The notes under the pieces are model-generated. The model was not told the origin of the DNA, did not search any database, and was given only the letters and a program-made list of their open reading frames with translations. The translations under genes were made by a program, and so were the position numbers. Source: Phlebiopsis flavidoalba (Eukaryota; Basidiomycota; Agaricomycetes; Polyporales; Phanerochaetaceae). From it: 64,000 nt of DNA. Of this stretch, positions 47,091 to 63,526 are shown piece after piece (the first letter of the stretch is position 1; each line of letters starts with the position of its first letter). Location: positions 558,001 to 622,000 of the forward strand of contig JAOCPU010000011.1 of NCBI GenBank assembly GCA_035772785.1, read 5' to 3'.

Positions 47091-49758
47091 CTGACATTCG
47101 ATTGTTTGCGGCGAGTCGGGGTCATGTATTTTGTATACGTTTTCATTTCTGGGGAAGCGGTGCTGCGAGTTCGTATTAAAAGTGGTGGGTGGAAGGATAT
47201 GTCCAAACATTGTGCTAACTTAGGAAGTGGGACATTTTGGGCTATATATTTGGTTACGTGATACGTACTTCCCCAACGACTTCCGCTCCCGCTCACGCTG
47301 ATTCCATTACTTCCCCGGAGACCGCGTCTGATGCGTTTCCACAAAATACAGGACAAATGTCTGTATGCTGTTCTTGTATAATTTCTCGTGACTCACGTGT
47401 GTGTGTGTGGTGACATGTCTACATTCGCAGATGTGGTATCGATGACCTCGCTGCTCGACATATATTCGGCAGCACCCAACTCCCAGTCCCCACCCACTTC
47501 TGTTCCATTTCTAAGCCAAACCACGCATAGTGCTTGCTTGATTATTGTCGCCTATCACTTACCAACTCGCTACTTCCCACATCGTGTTACATACCTCTTA
47601 CCACCACACCTAAAGTCTTCCTCCTTTTTTTTTTTTTTGTTATTAGACCGCTTAACCAGTACATCCGTCCCTAGTAATTTACCTCTCCCTCCGACGAATA
47701 TTTTACTAACAAACATATTCTATGCCACACATCAATACACGTTATCACTCTATGAATCGATGGGACGTCTCTAAGGTTTCAGGCCCGGTGATGGGGACCG
47801 CCACAATGACGCGGAAAAGCCGATCGACAAGATGGATTATATCGGGTGCGGCGTCGGGATGACGTCGCGACGTCAATGAGGCAACAGTGCGGCGTTTCGT
47901 GTTTCGGCGCCGACAGCGGGCGCGATTCCGCAAAGTCGTTTCAGGAGTTGACATTCAACGATCATCGGCGTCGTCGCCTAGTGAAGGGATCTGAGTCCGT
48001 CTGCTTCCCGCTAATTAGTGACACGAAATTTACATCGCACCTCTGTGCACGCACGACTCTGCTCGACTACCGGTCAATTTACCAGAGATTGAGAGTTCGG
48101 ACAGAGATGCAAATGGTTTCGAAGGAGCTACAAGCCCCAGGTCCTGTCTCAGGACTCTCCATAGTAACGGAGACATGCCACTAAATAACAATGACCACGA
48201 ATAGATGTGTCACTCGGGCAGCTCAAGGCTGCGACCAGCCATAAGTGGGCCTTGTGTTGGGGAGTCGGGGAAGTCCTTCGTGCATAAATCTCCGACTCCA
48301 GATATTGCTATGCGGGTAAGGCCCAGGGCGAGGAGCGAATTTGCCAGGGTGCAGTGGACGACCGCGGGTGCCAATCTACCTAACATCGTTGTCATTCCTG
48401 ACGTCCTAAATGTCGCTGACCACCAAGACCAGATATAAAAATTGTGAAGCTGTAGACTTCCGATTCAAGGGGATCGTTCATCCAGTGATTCCTTGTCTGA
48501 CGTGATTATGAGGTCGTGTTTTGGCTAGCATACGTCCGGAGTTCAACGTTCGCCAGGACAGCTTACCCCTCGAAGAAGCTACGAGAAATCTTTCTCTCCA
48601 TCAATCAGGATGTCCATGTCGGTGCTGTGAGTAGTGAGGATTCGTGCGCACATGGTCATCATGTTTGGTATGGGAGTCGTAGATTGATATGTGGAGGTAT
48701 GGATTTAATTTTTCAAGGTCGGCCATGGCCTAGTCGAATACCACTTTATTGAACCTAAAGCCATAAGTACCTTTCCTAGTGATAGACTTCAGGATAAACC
48801 CATTTGAACCGCTGTTGGCATCTGTCATCATCTCCACATACTAGTAAGTTACTGATATTATCAGTGATAGCAATGTTAATGATGTCGTCGGGCCACTGAT
48901 GATGTCCTTCAAGGTTTGTTGACCTTGAATTCAATTTTTGAAACGAACCCGGAGCAACGCTGCTCAATTCGCACCTACACTGTTATGGCATTTGGTATTT
49001 TCTCCGACTCTCCAACCACCATGACTCTGAGGGCTACTCGCTTTCTGACACGATGGCTCATACTGACCCGGCCGATTTTGCTTTTGCCATTTGCTGGCGT
49101 CGACGGGGATATTTCACAAGCCGACCTATGAGCTGAAGCAAAGTTTATACCATCTTCTTTTGACAGCCCGGTATAATCACTCCGCGTTTTAATGAAGCAA
49201 CGGATTCCGGAAGGGTGGGTTCTTCTGGCGTCTCGGAGATGGCGTAAAACGTGATCAACAAATTTGGCTGCTTATCTATTCTACCCAGCCGTCTCCCGGT
49301 TCCTCTTGCTTACGACACGTTCATGATGCAGTGCCCCGATTCAGGATTGCTCTGATCCCACAGTCTGTCTGATATGCTAGTCATGATGGTCCAACTACGC
49401 GAGAGCACCCACATGCAAGCAATGTTGCCGAGTGTATTCTGCTGTCCCGCGAGGGCGGGCAGAAATCTGGTATTCCATTGTGGCCAAGCAGAGGGATGGA
49501 AGGAGGAGTAGGTTTCCTTGCGGCCGGTGCCACAACGATCCAGTGGGTCATCTCCCTTGTCAGGCACTTCTTGGCGAGAGAGAAGACGATGCGATTGGTG
49601 CGTCTGATCACATTGTGCCCCGTTCCATACATCCTATATAAACTTTCATCATGCTGTGATTGACATCCCGCAGAAAGCCTTAAGACTCCTCCACTCATCA
49701 GCGGCGTATGTCTTGGATATCTCTCGTCTCAGCCCGCGTGTTTGTGTAGCCGACCACC
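47091..49758. other. Intergenic, no recognisable gene
   Basis: The first 300 bp look like a 3' UTR. 47380-47770 is T/C-rich with a 14-T run (47625-47638), and its 128-codon frame is Ser/Thr/Leu-rich low complexity. Plus-strand frames at 47846-48184, 48516-48752 and 48916-49131, and minus-strand frames at 49310-49698, were read without recognising a family. Confidence 0.35.
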
Positions 49759-51270
49759 ATGGCCTGGGTACTTTGACATACCGCGTACCCTCGACAAAGC
49801 CTACCTGTCTGCCATCTGGCTTGAGACATTATTCTATGGTGAGTCGTCACCTCGGTGCAAATGTGCAGCTTGCTGACGTCGGTGTAGGCATGAATTTCGT
49901 TTTATTCTGGTCATGTTTGACCATGCTCGACCATCCGTTCGGGCGCGACGCCAAAGGTGAACAAGCTGCTGGTGGCCATTGCAGTTCATCATGTTTGCTT
50001 TTCTCGAGGACCTTTCCCTCGACCGTGGCCCACGTCTCGCTGGGGTTCCAGCGACTCATTGAGGGCTTCATAACGCTGCTGGCGACCAGCCTGGCGGACC
50101 AGCGGCGTTCTTTTCGGACGTCTCCATCGCCCGCCAACGTCGTCAAGGTCGGATCCATACCGTAAACGTGACGCGCAGCAGTGCCTTCCCACCAAGTTGC
50201 ACCTTCCAAGACTGACAAACTCCCGCTCTTCGGTCCGCTGCTTCTAGTCTATCATTGGCGATAGCGTGGTGGTACGCCGGGCAGTGCACTGGCTTGTGTT
50301 CAACTAGTCTCATGCCCTGAACGCAGGTCTGGCGGTGCTGGCTCGTGTGGGGCCGCGATTGGAAGATGTGCGTCCCTGGCCCCATCCTCCTTATCATTGC
50401 GTCAGCTAGTAAGTTATAGTCCTTGCCCTCTCTACTCCCATGAACCTCACTGACCATACCCACTGCGTAGTCTGTGGCTTCGCGCAGCTACATTGTGTAG
50501 TGTACTTTGCTCGCGCGAAAAAGCTGCACACAGCGCGTTTGCACACATTCTGCAGGTGTGGAACGGCTCGCTCTCAGTCTCTCGTCGCTCGAGCGACCCA
50601 ATGTCACGGTAACGGTGCTCATCGCTGCTATCTACGCGTGTGGTAAGAGCCTTATTCGCCGAGCACAATTGCCTCCGCTGACGCGAGCCAATCAGGTACA
50701 TGTTTCGTCTCGGCGGTTGGCTCCGCAAGCTTCCGTACTGGCGGTGTGCTCGTCATTATCATTCGAGGTCGGGCATGGTCTACTCGGTCGCACTCATCTG
50801 CGAGATTACGCTCTATTTATCTCCGTCCAGCTGAACGCCTTTCTACATCGTCCTATGGACCTCTATCGCGCAGCTCACTGTGTGGCGTTTACTATGCTGG
50901 GCAAATCGCTCGTGTCCCCCGCGTAAACAGATCTGATCTGAGATCCCCTAGGCCATCACGCCCACCCTCATCATCATCCTCGCTGGCGCTTCAGCTGACC
51001 TCCAACGGGACGTGCACTCGTCGTCTCACACACGCTGGGGGACCTTCCAAGAACGTGGAATATTTTTCAAGCCGCGCAACAACACCGACGGGAGCAGCAC
51101 GATGCCGCTCGGTTCGATGCACTTTGCAGCAAACGAGGCAGCCGTGCCAAAGTCGACCATCTTTAGTGACTCCAGCTCGAGTACTCCCGCTGAGTATGCC
51201 GTTACGACCAGCAGAAAGCCAGAGGGCCACAATGGTCTCGTTTGCGTGAGCCACCCGAGGACGGACTTCC
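49759..51270 (+). CDS. Seven-transmembrane protein of an Agaricomycete orphan family
   Basis: Start ATG 49759 in an ideal context (ACCACCATGG). The first exon reads DKAYLSAIWLETLFYG and is followed by a 49-nt intron (about 49840-49888; GTGAGT, CTGAC, GTGTAG). Membrane segments and loops follow: MNFVLF (TM), VAHVSLGFQRLIEGFITL (about 50027), IIGDSVVVRRA (about 50254), NVTVTVLIAAIYA (about 50600), YSVALICEITLYLSPSS (about 50780-50830), LNAF.YIVLWTSIAQLT and ITPTLIIILA (about 50960). The hydrophilic tail includes QERGIFFKPRNN and MPLGSMHFAANEA. The motif set matches a large, functionally uncharacterised family of mushroom 7TM proteins. The exact stop is uncertain (51249-51389). Confidence 0.68.
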
Positions 51271-51465
51271 TTATTGCCAGATGGATATTTTATGTAATCG
51301 GTAATTTCTTGCATCTTGTATCCAGTAGCACGCATCTTTGTCCATGTCTTGTCATGTCATTTACCAGCATTTTTATATCCAATTCCTGACGAATCTATAA
51401 CTATTAATCAAGTCTAGATGTCGCGCGGGCTGACAGCTATACCGGATGGCAGCTCGTGACTACCG

Positions 51466-53174
51466 TCAGGCAATCCCTTTCTGCCGCAGTGTCTTGCACT
51501 TGTTCAGCATTGTATCCCAGCTCCCGCAGTACCCTCGTCCGTGTGCCTGGGAACTGGGACGGCGGTGGACGGTTCACGGGCATTCGCTTCCCGTTATAAG
51601 TGACCGTGCGTGGCGCAACGAGCTTGACCTTGCCTTGCGCGCGCGGATGCTGCAGAATGTCGGTAGCGTCAGTAGCAGCTGTGACGGCTTGAGAGCATCC
51701 AACGAGAGACCATCGTTTACATCGACCTTCAACGGTGACACCACGGGCTGGATGGCTTGCTTTGCGGTGCTCGAATAGTCTGCTGTATGTTGTTGATAGG
51801 CTTCCCGAACGGTACAAGACTAAATGGCACGCCCGTCAGTCAGTTTGTCGGGCTGCCTGAGGCCAAGTCGAGCGAGTCTTACCCGATGGCCCTACCCAAG
51901 CAACTCTTTGAGCCAGTGATCCCGCGAGTGTTCCATGAGCGCGTCTGTGATGATTTGAATGAGTTCTGCGCGGTTCGCTACACGCGCTGTGTTTGTGCTA
52001 AACCGGCTGTCGCTCGAGAGCTCAGGGAGTTTGAGAATCTTCGACGCGAGTAGGCCAAACTGCACGCGAGTAGAGAAGCCGACAAGGAATAATCCAATGA
52101 AGGGGCCTACCTGTCGGATCGTTCCCTGCGCCGACCATTAAGAAGCCGTCCTTGCAAGGGAAAACTTGATACGGGACGATGGAAGGGTGCGACGGGTACC
52201 ATGACGGCCAGCTTCTTGGCCTGCAATTAGGTAGTTCGACGCGATATTGGCAAGACCTGCTAGCTGAGCCCACCCAATCAGAGTCGCTCGTCGGGTACCA
52301 ATCGCGCCAAAACCGCACCTGGGACTCGAAAAGGTTGCAGTCAATCCAAACACCCTTTGCCAGTCTGCTGTCGTGAGAGAAGGGCGGCCATAATTGCGCC
52401 ATGCGTATATAGGCCTGGGTCGCGATGTCCGTGGCAGCGACACCATACTTTACATGGCGGCCCGTCCGGCTCGCCTGTGCATGTGTTCTAGAACGCTTAG
52501 ACTTACGCGACACGAATAGCTAGCAAACATACATGTGCATGAGGCCTGCCTCTCCTTCTATGATGACATCGTACCCTGCCGCCTTCGCGTACGGACCTGT
52601 TTGTCCGTAGCCGGTAATGCTGGCATAAAATCAAACGCGGGTTAATCTTCTGGCAGTCCTCCCAACCCAGGCCCATCGTTGAAAGCTTGCCGGAAATATA
52701 GTTCTCGACGAGCACGTCTGCCTGGGCAATAAGCTTATGGAGGATCTCGAGTCCTTCGGGGTGCTTAAAGTTCACGGTGATGGACCGCTTGTTGCGGTTC
52801 ACGGCGAGAAAGTACGCCGACTCTGCTGGCAGGGATGATGCAGGCGCACCTTCGAGTTTGGGTGCAGACGGCGGACTCCATGAGCCTGCGCAGATTCAAT
52901 ATACGCGACAATTGAATTGCAGAATGAATACGAACGAGTGTCGTCTCCCCGGGTGACCTCCTCGATTTTGATGACGTCTGCACCCAAGTCCGCCAGCAGC
53001 ATTGTCGCGGTCGGGCCCGCCAACACTCGCGTCAAGTCGACAATTTTCACGCCTTTCAATGGCGGCGGCATGCCTCCTGCCACGGGCATGGGGCGCAGCG
53101 CCAGTCTGGTAACAGGCCCGGAGTGACCGAGAGAGGGTGGTTCTGTGCAAGAGACCACTACGAAGGGGCAACAT
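51466..53174 (-). CDS. CoA-transferase family III (CaiB/BaiF), mitochondrial, SUGCT-like
   Basis: Class III CoA-transferases move CoA between carboxylic acids. Start ATG 53174 yields [20 protein letters not shown], an Arg/Leu/Ser-rich probable mitochondrial presequence. Then [20 protein letters not shown] and [23 protein letters not shown] (about 52940-53070), [20 protein letters not shown] (about 52745-52800) and [20 protein letters not shown] (about 52660-52715). Next is [12 protein letters not shown] (about 52430-52470), whose Asp is the expected acyl-anhydride nucleophile. Last come [20 protein letters not shown] (about 52130-52195) and the C-terminal [20 protein letters not shown] and LGYNAEQVQ (about 51490-51620), stop at 51466. 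The presequence favours the succinyl-CoA:glutarate branch, but substrate cannot be settled from sequence. Several frame changes and at least three introns are present. Confidence 0.85.
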
Positions 53175-53507
53175 GTTGAAGCCAGCCTAGTAGCGTGCAC
53201 GTCGGTGGCAGATGGTGGCAAAACGAGAAGGATACGTCGAGCACGACGCCAGATCCATTGAGCGACCAACCTCGTGATGAGTGTCGGGACGCAGGCGGCG
53301 AGGGATGCGTTGAGCATGATTCGCAGGGTTCGGCCGACCCTGCCACGAACGGCGATTTGTCCGGATCAGGTCGCGAGTTTTGGTCGACGTAATTTCCACT
53401 CTGCTCAGAGGCTCTCCTCACAACCACCACCGTCTCTTTTATATTCCCTTTACTCCCTCGTCAGAACTTCTTGACCCCCACGGTCGTTCTGCTCGAGTCG
53501 CCCAACG
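53175..53507. promoter_or_regulatory. Shared divergent promoter region of CoA-transferase and KGD1
   Basis: The start codons of the two mitochondrial genes lie 333 bp apart, back to back, with no frame of interest between them. Both promoters and both 5' leaders must fit here, so a bidirectional promoter is likely. No specific factor-binding site was identified. Confidence 0.55.
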
Positions 53508-56500
53508 ATGTTGTCAAGACAACGCGCGCGCGCCCTCAGGCGTTTCCCCAACGTCGCGCTTCGCAGTGCTGCCACGCCTGCGCTCCGCACGCTCGCGACG
53601 CCGGCCGCGAAGCCACCATCGCCCAACGACCCCTTCGCCAACGGCACAAATACCTACTATGTCGAGGAGATGTACAGGCTCTGGAGGGCAGGACCCCAAG
53701 TCCGTCCACGTCTCGTGGGACGTGTACTTTTCTGGCATGGAGAAGAAGGGCCTCACCAGCCCACAGGCGTTCCAGCCACCGCCCGATGTCGTCCCTATGC
53801 CCGCTGGGGGCGCCCCTTCTCTCCACGGAGCAGCCGGAGGTGAACTCGACGACCACTTAAAGTGTGTGTACCGGTTTTATTATTGGCCTTGCCGAAAGAG
53901 GAAGAGGTGTGTTGCGATCGTGGGCCATAAACGCCGACGCCAACTCGCGTTATGTGGCTTCTGTGTTCGTCTTTTGTCGGGCATAAGTTAGTGTTCCGAT
54001 CCACAGAGGATATAAAACCTGGCCGCTAAGGTTTTGTTGCTTGCACTACTGTCCCCCCTTTTACGCCCGATTCACCATGTCCAGCGAGCTGCTGCTCCAC
54101 CAACGATTTCAACATGACGTTCTGTCCTCTCTCACATACCCGTGGATTTCTGCTGACCCTGGGTTTTCTAGGTGCAATTGTTGGTCCGCGCGTATCAAGT
54201 ACGTGGCCACCATGTTGCCGACCTCGACCCATTAGGTATCATGGACCCCGACCTGAGCGACCCACGTCCCTCCTGAGTTGGAACTGAGCCACTTCGGATT
54301 CACCGAGCGCGACCTTGACAAGCAGATCACGCTCGGACCCGGTATTCTCCCGCATTTTCGCGACCAACGACCGTAAAACCATGTCCCTTGGAGAGATCAT
54401 CAAGCTCTGTAAACGCATTTATTGTGAGTTTTCCATGGGCACGCTGGTTTGGAGGCCGGCACAGATTCTTACGGATGTTAGGGTGGCGCGGTCGGTATCC
54501 AGTACATTCACATCCCCGACAAGGAGCAGTGCGACTGGATCCGTGAACGTATCGAGATCCCGAAACCTTGGAACTACACCCGTCGACGAGAAGCGCATGG
54601 TTCTCGACCGGCTCATCTGGTCCGAACTCTTTGAAAAATTCATTGCGAGCAAGTACCCGAACGAGAAGCGCTTCGGTCTCGAGGGTTGCGAGGCGCTTTG
54701 CCCCGGCATGAAGGCTCTCATTGATCGCTCTGTTGACCATGGCGTCAAGCAACATCACCATTGTATGCCTCACCGTGGCCGTTCTTAACGTCCTCGCCAA
54801 CGTTATCCGGAAACCCATCGAGGCTATCCTTAACGAGTTCTCCGGTACACCCGACGATGACATGACCCACGCTGGAGACGTCAAGTACCACTTGGGTGCC
54901 AACTACGTCCGCCCGACGCCTTCCGGAAAGAAGGTTGCTCTATCTCTTGTTGCCAAAACCCACTCGCACTTGGAGGCTGAGGACCCAGTTGTTCTCGGGA
55001 AAAGACTCGCGCTTTGCAACATCTCGAAAATGACGAGCAGTCCCACAACGCTGCCATGGGTGTACTGCTTCATGGGTGATTGCTGCCTTCGCCGGTCAGG
55101 GTGTTGTTTACGAAACCATGGGCTTCACCACAACCTGCCCAACTATGGTACCGGATGCATGGCACCATCCACCTGATTGTCAACAACCAGATTGGTTTCA
55201 CAACCGACCCCCGTTTCTCTCGCTCCACTCCATACCCCTCCGACATTGCCAAGGCAATCGACGCAACCCATCTTCCACGTCAACGGTGACAACGTCGAGG
55301 CCGTGAACTTCGTCTGCCAGCTTGCAGCGGACTACCGCGCCAAGTGGAGAAGGATGTCGTCATTGACATTGTCTGCTACCGTCGCCCACGGTCACAACGA
55401 GACTGATCAGCCCAGCTTCTCCCACAGCCTCGCATGTACAAGGCCATCGCGAAGCAGCCCACGCCTTTGACCAAGTACACCAAGTTCCTCACGAGCGTGG
55501 CACCTTCACGGAGCAGGAGATCGAGGAGCACAAGAAGTGGGTCTGGGGACATGCTTGAGCAGGCCGCCGTCAAGGCCAAGGACTAACGTTCCTACCAGCA
55601 AGGAATGGCTGTCTGCTTCGTGGCCCGGCTTCCCCTCGCCCAAACAGCTAGCAGAGCAACTCCTCCACGTGGCAGACCCCACTAACGGCCCACCGGTACC
55701 GATGAAGAGACGCTTAAGCGCATCGGCAAGGCCATTTCGTTTCTTCCTCCCTCCCGGCTTCACGCCTCACAAGAACCTTGCTCGTATCCTGACCACCCGC
55801 GGTAAGACCGTCGAGGAGGGTACAACAACATCGACTGGGCGACCGCTGAGGCGCTTGCGTTCGGCTCGCTGGCGCTCGAGAAGATCCATGTCCGGATTTC
55901 GGGCCAGGATGTCGAGCGCGGTACGTTCTCACAGCGCCATGCGGTCGTCCACGACAGGATAACGAGCAGCAGTACATCCCGCTCAACGATGTCGGCTCTG
56001 GCCAGGCTCGCTTCGTTGTGTGCAAACTCTTCCCTTTCCGAGTTCGGCTGTCTCGGATTCGAGCTCGGCTATTCGCTCGTCTCACCCAACAACCTTACCA
56101 TCTGGGAGGGCGCAGTTCGGTGACTTCGCAAACAACGCACAATGTATCATTGACCAGTTCATTGCCTCGTGGCGAGCGCAAGTGGCTCCAGCGTACCGGC
56201 CTTGTTGTGAACCTGCCACACGGTTACGATGTGCCAGGGACCCGAGCACTCATCCGGCCGCATCGAGCGTTTCCTCCAGCTTTGCGACGACCACCCGCAC
56301 ATCTTCCCCACCGCTGAGAAGATTGAGCGTCAACACCAAGACTGCAACATGCAGGTCGTCTACCCCACGTAAGTTGTTATCAGACCATGTCTCAAGGCCT
56401 ATACTTACAAATCTTTGCAGCACGCCCGCGAACTACGTATGTCATTTATGACATGGTAGATTTATGTGACTAACTTGGTACTCTTTAGTTCCACGTCCTC

Positions 56501-57205
56501 CGTCGCCAGATCCACCGCGACTTCCGCAAGCCAGTACGTGTTTCACATGGTTCTTGATTGTATTGATATGCTGATGTCTGTCCACAGCTTATCGTCTTCT
56601 TCTCGAAGGCTCTTCTCCGCCACCCCAAGGCACGGTCCGACCTGGCTGAGATGACGGGCGAGACCCACTTCCAGCGCTACATCCCCGACTCGCATCCCGA
56701 GAACTTGGTCGAGCCCGAGAAGATCAGGAGACACATCGTGTGCAGCGGTAAGTGGCGCTCACGTTCAGGCACAACGATTATCTCATTCATCCATTCGTGC
56801 AGGTCAAGTCTACCACACACTCCTGGCTGAGCGCGAGGAGAAGGGCATCAACGACGTCGCGATCTCTCGTCTTGAGCAGATCTCGCCGTTCCCCTACGAC
56901 CTCCTCACCCCTCACCTCGACAAGTACCCCAACGCCGAGATCGTCTGGGCCCAGGAGGAGCCTCTTAACAATGGCGCCTGGACCTACGTCGCGCCTCGCA
57001 TCCAGACCGCCGCCAACGAGACCGAGCACCATAAGGGCAAGTGGCCGCTGTTCGCGAGTCGCCCACCCACCAGCTCCGTCGCCACCGGTAGCAAGGTTCG
57101 TCTCCTATTGGCCTTCCTTATGGAGATGTGTGTTAAACCTTGAGACTCCTAGGCTGCGCACAAGAAGCAGATCGAGGAGTTCCTTGCCAGGCCTTCGGCC
57201 AGTAG
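53508..57205 (+). CDS. KGD1: 2-oxoglutarate dehydrogenase E1 component, mitochondrial
   Basis: Thiamine-diphosphate-dependent E1 of the TCA-cycle 2-oxoglutarate dehydrogenase complex. The N-terminus [20 protein letters not shown] is a mitochondrial presequence, followed by [16 protein letters not shown] and LDDHLK. Then [20 protein letters not shown] (54172), [37 protein letters not shown] (about 54765), [19 protein letters not shown] and [17 protein letters not shown]. ThDP/active-site parts include [53 protein letters not shown] and [11 protein letters not shown]. The pyrimidine domain shows [32 protein letters not shown] and GQGPEHSS-like residues. The end is [16 protein letters not shown] at 57203. 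Typical introns: 54424-54481, 56748-56802 and three around 56370-56590. More than ten frame changes break exons that are otherwise near-perfectly conserved. Confidence 0.96.
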
Positions 57206-57727
57206 ACGGACGTTGTCTGCGCGTGTCTCACTGTACCTTAATTTCTCTCCGTATGTTGGTTGTTTTCGACGTGCATTATAATAATTGCAAGACTTTCTTC
57301 ACTCTCATGATGATTGACGGGGAAAGCGGCTGACGGCAAGGCTGCCTATTTCCATGCGTCGTGAACGACACATGAGTCATGACACGAAAGACTGCAGTCC
57401 ATTGACGTTCCATACGTCGCCCGAGGTGTCTTTGGTCTACGCGGTGTGAGCCCCACCCGGGAGCTCACTAGCACTAACCGAATTAAGTGAGGCCGGTGTT
57501 TGATGGAAAAAACCATAGCACTGAGCGAAAGTTATGAACCAATTGAGATACTAAGATGAGAACTAGCACAAAATGAAACGGCAGACGTAGCACGATTGGC
57601 GGAGTCGTATCGTGGACGGGACCACGTCAGGTACTACGTTGGCTAGGAATGAAACGAAGGCAGCAGGAGAGCGGTGACGGGGACCTCATCGAAGTAAATA
57701 AAAAACTGCGTCCCCAAAGACACTTGC
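57206..57727. other. Convergent 3' intergenic region
   Basis: 3' flanks of KGD1 and of the leftward gene at 57728-58416. No coding signal was recognised. Confidence 0.4.
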
Positions 57728-58416
57728 CTAGCAGTAGGCGATCACAGGGATGATGGTCTTGTTGACGATGCGCAGCTCAACAAGATACAAGTGTGAAAGT
57801 TGAAGGCCGGCGGCGCGTCCAAACTTGAAGCTTGCTTCAGTCGGCGATCCACAGTTAGCGCACTGGTCAGAAAAAACTATGAATTAGTACGGCAGTCTAC
57901 AGAGGCTACTGTCCAAAGAGTGAACCTTCGCGAGGAAGCCTTGCACGAATTTGGCAGCCTGATAGACCGCAGTATCAAGTGTGATAGATTTCATACTGTG
58001 CCGCGACGCTCGTGCGCGGAGCTGCTTCTGGTGGTCAGGATATCCTCGCATCTGCGGCGGTGAGTTCGGTGGTTTATTCCCTTGGCTGCCATGAAAGTTG
58101 AAGGCTGCGTACCCTCATGCTCCAAGTAAATTTGGGACCGGGGCGCCATGAAATGAGCTCTCCTCCATTGTCCACAATGTATCGTCCCTTCATGTCGAGT
58201 ACGACTTGGAGGTTTACTGGGGCGGTCCCCGAAAGTATGGAAATGGGTTTGCGGATCACGGTTGCTTGCTTGTTTGGATACTCGTATTCGTTGCGAATTT
58301 CATGGAGTATCTGTTCGGTGCCAGATGTTAAGTTAAGAAATCCACGGGTGTTATATGCAGTATACAACAGTGGCACTGACCATGTCTCCGTAAATGTATA
58401 TGTTTGCCTCGGTCAT
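57728..58416 (-). CDS. Small multi-exon protein of unknown family
   Basis: A four-exon model on the minus strand that is almost free of frame errors. Exon 1 (58381-58416) MTEANIYIYGDM; intron 58311-58380; exon 2 (58113-58310) ILHEIRNEYEYPNKQATVIR then KPISILSGTAPVNLQVVLDM, KGRYIVDNGGE; intron 58052-58112; exon 3 (57910-58051) with TLDTAVYQAAKFVQGFLAKV; intron about 57863-57909; exon 4 (57728-57862) CANCGSPTEASFKFG then YLVELRIVNKTIIPVIAYC and TAG. One base must be off at the third junction. No signal peptide or membrane helix. The protein of about 170 residues looks beta-rich (alternating hydrophobic residues) and was not recognised. The Cys pair CANC is isolated. Confidence 0.6.
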
Positions 58417-63006
<4,590 letters not shown>

Positions 63007-63526
63007 ATATCGGAGTCTTCTGTACGCTTCCCTCCCGATGACGGTACCGTCCACCTGTATTGTGCTCTGCTCGAAGAGGATCACCCAAAAAACAATGTAT
63101 ACCAATATCCGCAGTAAATTGAGTGACTCGACAGGGTACTGTGATAGACCGGTCCGTGCGTTGAATATTGATTTGACCCTGTGGACGAGGTGAGCGGGGT
63201 GCTGCGAGGGAGGAGCCTAGAAGGGATGTCGGGCCATTCATCACTCGTGCTGATGCGCATGCGGGGTCCACAACTACGAAGCGGGGCCGACAAGATTTAG
63301 ACGCCCAACGATTCCTAAACGCCACCACGATCTCGTTCACCGCAGCGAGGTCCGCAGCCGTACGCAGTGTAGCCAAACGCATGGTATGTCTCCGACACTC
63401 GAACGCCCCAGCCAGTCTACCCGTGTGTGTACGTGAGTGGCGCAGTACGATCAGGACTACAAATGCCCCTTTGAGGCTCTGCGAAGAGCACCCTTCATCG
63501 AAAACTGTTCCCCCACATAGCCTCAC
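63007..63526. other. Intergenic between two rightward genes
   Basis: No splice-supported coding sequence. A 269-codon minus-strand frame (62996-63805) covers it but also runs antisense over the GMC stop and the next gene, has no motif, and is treated as a shadow. Confidence 0.35.

Noticed and set aside
47388..47774. 128-codon plus-strand ORF
   Set aside because: Pyrimidine-rich low-complexity DNA with a 14-T run gives a Ser/Leu/Pro-rich translation without any feature.
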